Shown: one piece after another, positions 61,022-64,000 of the stretch
How the letters are laid out: each line of letters begins with the position of its first letter
How positions within the stretch are numbered: position 1 is the stretch's first letter
The notes under the pieces: generated by a model
Databases searched by the model: none
What the model was told of the DNA's origin: nothing
What the model saw: the letters and a program-made list of their open reading frames with translations, nothing else
Made by a program: the position numbers and the translations under genes
Assembly (NCBI GenBank): GCA_946807835.1
Contig: OX327694.1
Span: 4,910,001-4,974,000 of the forward strand
Source: Ailanthus altissimus
Taxonomy: Eukaryota > Streptophyta > Magnoliopsida > Sapindales > Simaroubaceae
DNA: 64,000 nucleotides
Direction: 5' to 3'

Positions 61022-61150
61022 ATTAATTTTATGTATTCTTACTTGTGGTATGAGTTATGATTTTTTACTACACATAAAATATTAAAATTATAACTTAATT
61101 AATACAATAAGAATATCAAATTAAAATGCATAACGTAATATTCCTCAACA
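61022..61150 (+). repeat. 3' LTR of the non-autonomous element, right part
   Basis: Continues the LTR broken at 55447: ATTAATTTTATGTATTCTTA, ATGAGTTATGATTTT, ending ATTCCTCAACA. Followed by the TTTAC duplication. Confidence 0.88.
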
Positions 61151-61155
61151 TTTAC

Positions 61156-63250
61156 CTTCCTCAAAATTTGGGTAACAATATCACACAAAGGTCTAAAAAT
61201 ACCGGACCACGCCCCTAGATATCATTTAATTTTCTTATTATATTGAACTATATGATTGATTTGAATTGGAGAATTTGGATCATGGCGAGAAACACTAGTT
61301 TGTGAAGCTCATCATATTCATGAGCAATATCTTGCCGGGTGCAATTCATGTAAAAAAGCTGACAGTGAATATGTAATTCTTGATCACATTTTTTGTGATC
61401 CTATTGAAGCTGAAAACTAGTAATAACCTAATCTTCTTCTTTTGGGCAGAAAAAATTGCCTTGTAAAGAATAGACTTGTAAAGAATAGAGAGTGTAGAAC
61501 TTCTGAGGCAACATAATTAGTAAAGTTTGTTTGGCATAATGAAATTATCGTGCCTTATATATTCTTAATTTTTTTTTTTAAATACTTAGTGTACGATTAT
61601 GCTTAAAAGTTATTGAACTTATAGAACATTACATAAATTAGAATTTTTTAGAAAGCCTATTAATTAGGATGAAAATATGAGTCAAGTTTATAGTTTATAG
61701 AATAAATTTTATTTTTATTTAAATAAAATAATTTTTTTAATATTTTATTCATCTGATATATACATTTATAAATTATTTAAATTTTAATCGTTAATAATAT
61801 AAAATTATTAATATAAAAGAGGGTCAACCCCCATTATATAAAATATCTTATAACTTATAATCTTTTTGATTAATGTTTTTCAAATATGCTCATCTTTCAA
61901 TTTTTTTTTCGTGGTTTTTCTAAATTGTTTAACACGTGCTAACACCGCAACGTTGTCAAAAGGATCCGTAATGTTCTCTAAAGGGTCCGGGACAGAAACA
62001 TTGACCCATGGCATGTTTTTAATTTTTTTTATTGCTACAAGCTGCCGTTTCTATCGTGGTCAAATTTTACTACTGAAGTATAAGTGAGCCTCAAGGAAAG
62101 AGGTACCAGACAATGCACCAGGGGCGCCATTGCATAGTCCAGGTGTAATAATGGAATAAATTCAACTTTATTCAATCTGACAATTGTCAAACATGCTTAA
62201 AATAACATAATCCTTGTTACTTTTCAACTCTATTTAAAAAAACTAATTTCTTCCTTCGTCAATTCTCAACTCTCCTTGGAAAACTATTTTCTTCTGGTTG
62301 ACAAAAGGGAACTCAAACAACGGACCCTACTTTAATAAGTACCCAACCTAAGTGCAAATATCATAAACATAAATGGATTAAAATAATCATCATTGTTTTA
62401 AGCCATTTATGTTTGAAATGTGCCGGCTCCTAAATTAATCTAACTAATGTATGACATTTGAATTGAACTTGCTACATATAAACAAATGGATAAATACACA
62501 TATCTAAAGAATGATAGCGCCGGAAACAAATTAAGATAAATAGTTTATTAAAATATCCTTATTAATTTGAAACCCTAAAACACGGGATCACTAGTTTCAT
62601 GAAGTCTAATTCTTTATTGAATTTTGATCTAATTCGCACCAAATGTCCACTTCAAAATTACTATAAGAATCATATTCCCAAAACTCAAGTGACAATATAT
62701 TAAAAAAAAGAAAGAAAGAAATGGGGGTATGATATTTGATATCATGGGCTAAATATAGTCTTCAGTCTTCTCTACCAGCCATAATAATTTATGTTGAAAA
62801 TAATTAAAAAGTAAATTGAACTTAAAAGTTGTAAATAATATAAAAATAGGGTTGGTATATAAAGAAAAAAGTAAACAGAAAACAAACTGGGCTACCAAAG
62901 GGTACGTCCCACATTGTTCTCCTCACGTCTCCCAATTCCCAATTCCCCAAATACACGTTGTCAATTCGTGTCTCCTGTCGGCTCTTCGCCCCAAGAACAA
63001 GAATCATTTTGTTACGAACACAGCTAATTTCTACTTTCTACGTGATTCGATGTTGTTGGCCTTCTGCTTTGATAATTCATAGCTGCAAGACATTTTTTTG
63101 GCCAATATTGTTAATGTAAATCACGTTGTTTGGTTTTTTTCTTCTTCTAATTATAATAATATAATTGCATGTACAAACGTCAGAATCATTTCAGTTTTTC
63201 GTTTTTGTTTTTAACGTACGAGCTAGTAATTGTAACGTTTAAGATTGACA
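61156..63250. other. No supportable gene; possible upstream region
   Basis: AT-rich to about 62850, then less AT-rich at 62890-63080. The 88-codon frame at 62816 shows no recognisable domain. This may be the upstream region of the putative gene at 63496, but no specific regulatory site is claimed. Confidence 0.4.
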
Positions 63251-63339
63251 TACGTTGACTGACTGTGGGTAGTTATTATAATAATATATAGATTAAAAAA
63301 CAAAAGGGTTTCTGGGTTTGGGTTGGGTATCATCAATTT

Positions 63340-63385
63340 CTTGGAGGCCAAGAAAAAGAAGAGGAAGAAGAAGAAGAAGATAGAT
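63340..63385 (+). repeat. GA-rich microsatellite-like tract
   Basis: A GAAGAGGAAGAAGAAGAAGA run at about 63357-63380. Such tracts are common in plant 5' untranslated regions, which fits its place upstream of the putative exon. Confidence 0.55.
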
Positions 63386-63495
63386 CGTGTTGTATATGCT
63401 TGAGAATCTAAGATGATGTTTATTGTTAAGATTTTATATGGTGTCGGATGAAATGAGAAAGAATGTACGCGAAAGTGAGGGTTATAAAGTAAGCC

Positions 63496-63645
63496 ATGGA
63501 ATTAGGAAGAGCTGGTTATGGTGCAGTTGTTGTGGTTCTGTTTTGTGTATTAGCCATAGCAAATATAGAATGCAGGAAGAGGGCACCTCAAAGTTCTTTC
63601 AACAATGGAGGTGAAGGGGAATCTCTTCTGATAGATGAAGATATG
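63496..63645 (+). CDS. Putative first exon, secreted or membrane protein
   Basis: ATG at 63496 opens 50 codons to a good splice donor (ATG/GTACGTG at 63646). The peptide starts M-E-L-G-R-A-G-Y, then a hydrophobic stretch G-A-V-V-V-V-L-F-C-V-L-A-I-A of signal-peptide or signal-anchor type (residues 9-22). A basic R-K-R patch follows, then a polar segment ending L-L-I-D-E-D-M. The upstream GA-rich tract and lack of transposon sequence favour a host gene that continues beyond the donor; I cannot identify the second exon in the remaining 355 bases. A longer frame in another register (63423-63614) overlaps but has no recognisable feature. Function unknown. Confidence 0.4.
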
Positions 63646-64000
63646 GTACGTGAAATCTTTCTGTTATGTGAATGAATAATATTTTTAATAGTCTATTGTA
63701 GTCAATTAGAACATTGTCTTTCCAAGCTTGAAGCTTTTTAATGAAGTTGCTACTTAGAGATGTTTGTTCGATGTATTATTCATCACATTTACTCTCTTTT
63801 TTGCCTTGAAGGCTAAGCAATTTTCTCATATAAACATTTAGATATTAAGGTAATATCAATAGTTTATAAAGGGTGGGTGCAGATGTTATTGGGCTTCGTT
63901 CTTATGCTTCTGTGCAATTCATGTGAAATTGTGGAACTGTTATTAGAAAGCTTCTTTATCCGCAAAATTTCGAGCTGGAATTTCATATTAAAAGATTAGA

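Larger units (their letters stand above)
52330..61150 (+). mobile_element. Non-autonomous LTR element, host of nested copia
   Basis: The 5' LTR is 52330-53361, the internal region 53362-54553 and the 3' LTR 54554-55447 plus 61022-61150. Flanking TTTAC pentamers at 52325-52329 and 61151-61155 are identical. The initiator tRNA-Met primer site TGGTATCAGAGC is exact at 53365-53376. A purine tract (CAATAAGGGGATTTG) precedes the 3' LTR. The internal 1.2 kb has no gag or pol motif, so the element must borrow enzymes. Its leader block resembles that of the nested copia. The 3' LTR is interrupted at 55447/61022 by that copia. Size without it is about 3.25 kb. Confidence 0.88.

Overview
This window looks like AT-rich nuclear DNA of a flowering plant, probably a eudicot (inference). 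It holds many plant-type LTR retrotransposons, a decayed plant beta-amylase gene whose introns can be traced, a tRNA-Ala-like gene and no bacterial gene organisation. No complete host protein gene is visible. The two host-gene signals are the beta-amylase pseudogene (45.0-47.3 kb, resuming at 51.34 kb) and a possible first exon of a secreted or membrane protein near the right edge (63.5 kb). The species cannot be named from the sequence.

Layout. 0-1.2 kb: short degenerate tandem repeats. 1.17-3.72 kb: a 2.5-kb LTR-like repeat with a second copy at 41.7-44.2 kb. 3.7-10.0 kb: AT-rich gene-free DNA with a diverged dispersed repeat. 10.42-21.53 kb: a decayed 11.1-kb Athila-like Ty3/gypsy element on the minus strand, inserted in a tandem array of about 395-bp units. 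23.31-23.93 kb: a solo Ty1/copia LTR, followed by three tandem copies of a unit of about 450 bp (24.07-25.42 kb). 26.26-28.98 kb: a truncated Tnt1-like copia on the minus strand. 29.45-32.2 kb: a 373-bp tandem array split by a 1.36-kb solo LTR. 32.75-37.98 kb: an old solo LTR interrupted by a younger solo LTR of the same family in the opposite direction, with a perfect 5-bp target duplication. About 38.0-44.7 kb: a very decayed copia with the second 2.5-kb repeat nested in it. 45.0-51.4 kb: the beta-amylase pseudogene, whose last exon is split by a rearranged copia with a tandem array of fold-back hairpins. 51.74-51.81 kb: a tRNA-Ala-like gene. 52.33-61.15 kb: a non-autonomous LTR element whose 3' LTR carries a nearly full-length copia (55.45-61.02 kb). 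61.2-64 kb: quieter DNA leading to the putative gene.

The clearest results are insertion histories proved by target duplications: AGTGT, TTTAC, CTGAT and GTCAC (exact), and ATTTC/GTTTC, ATTAC/GTTAT, CTAAT/TTAAT and ATGAG/ACGAG (decayed). The most unusual signals are four. GC-rich palindrome clusters lie just upstream of the TATA box in the LTRs of three different families in otherwise AT-rich DNA. A 30-bp tandem repeat starts exactly at the primer-binding site of the non-autonomous element. Inverted-repeat units made of copia LTR plus pol 3' end sit in the 5' part of the element in the beta-amylase gene. The pol of the youngest copia keeps one frame across 3.9 kb but carries nine nonsense codons. 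Many changes are G to A or C to T, which fits methylcytosine deamination in a silenced region. All similarity statements are by eye; no alignment or database search was run.
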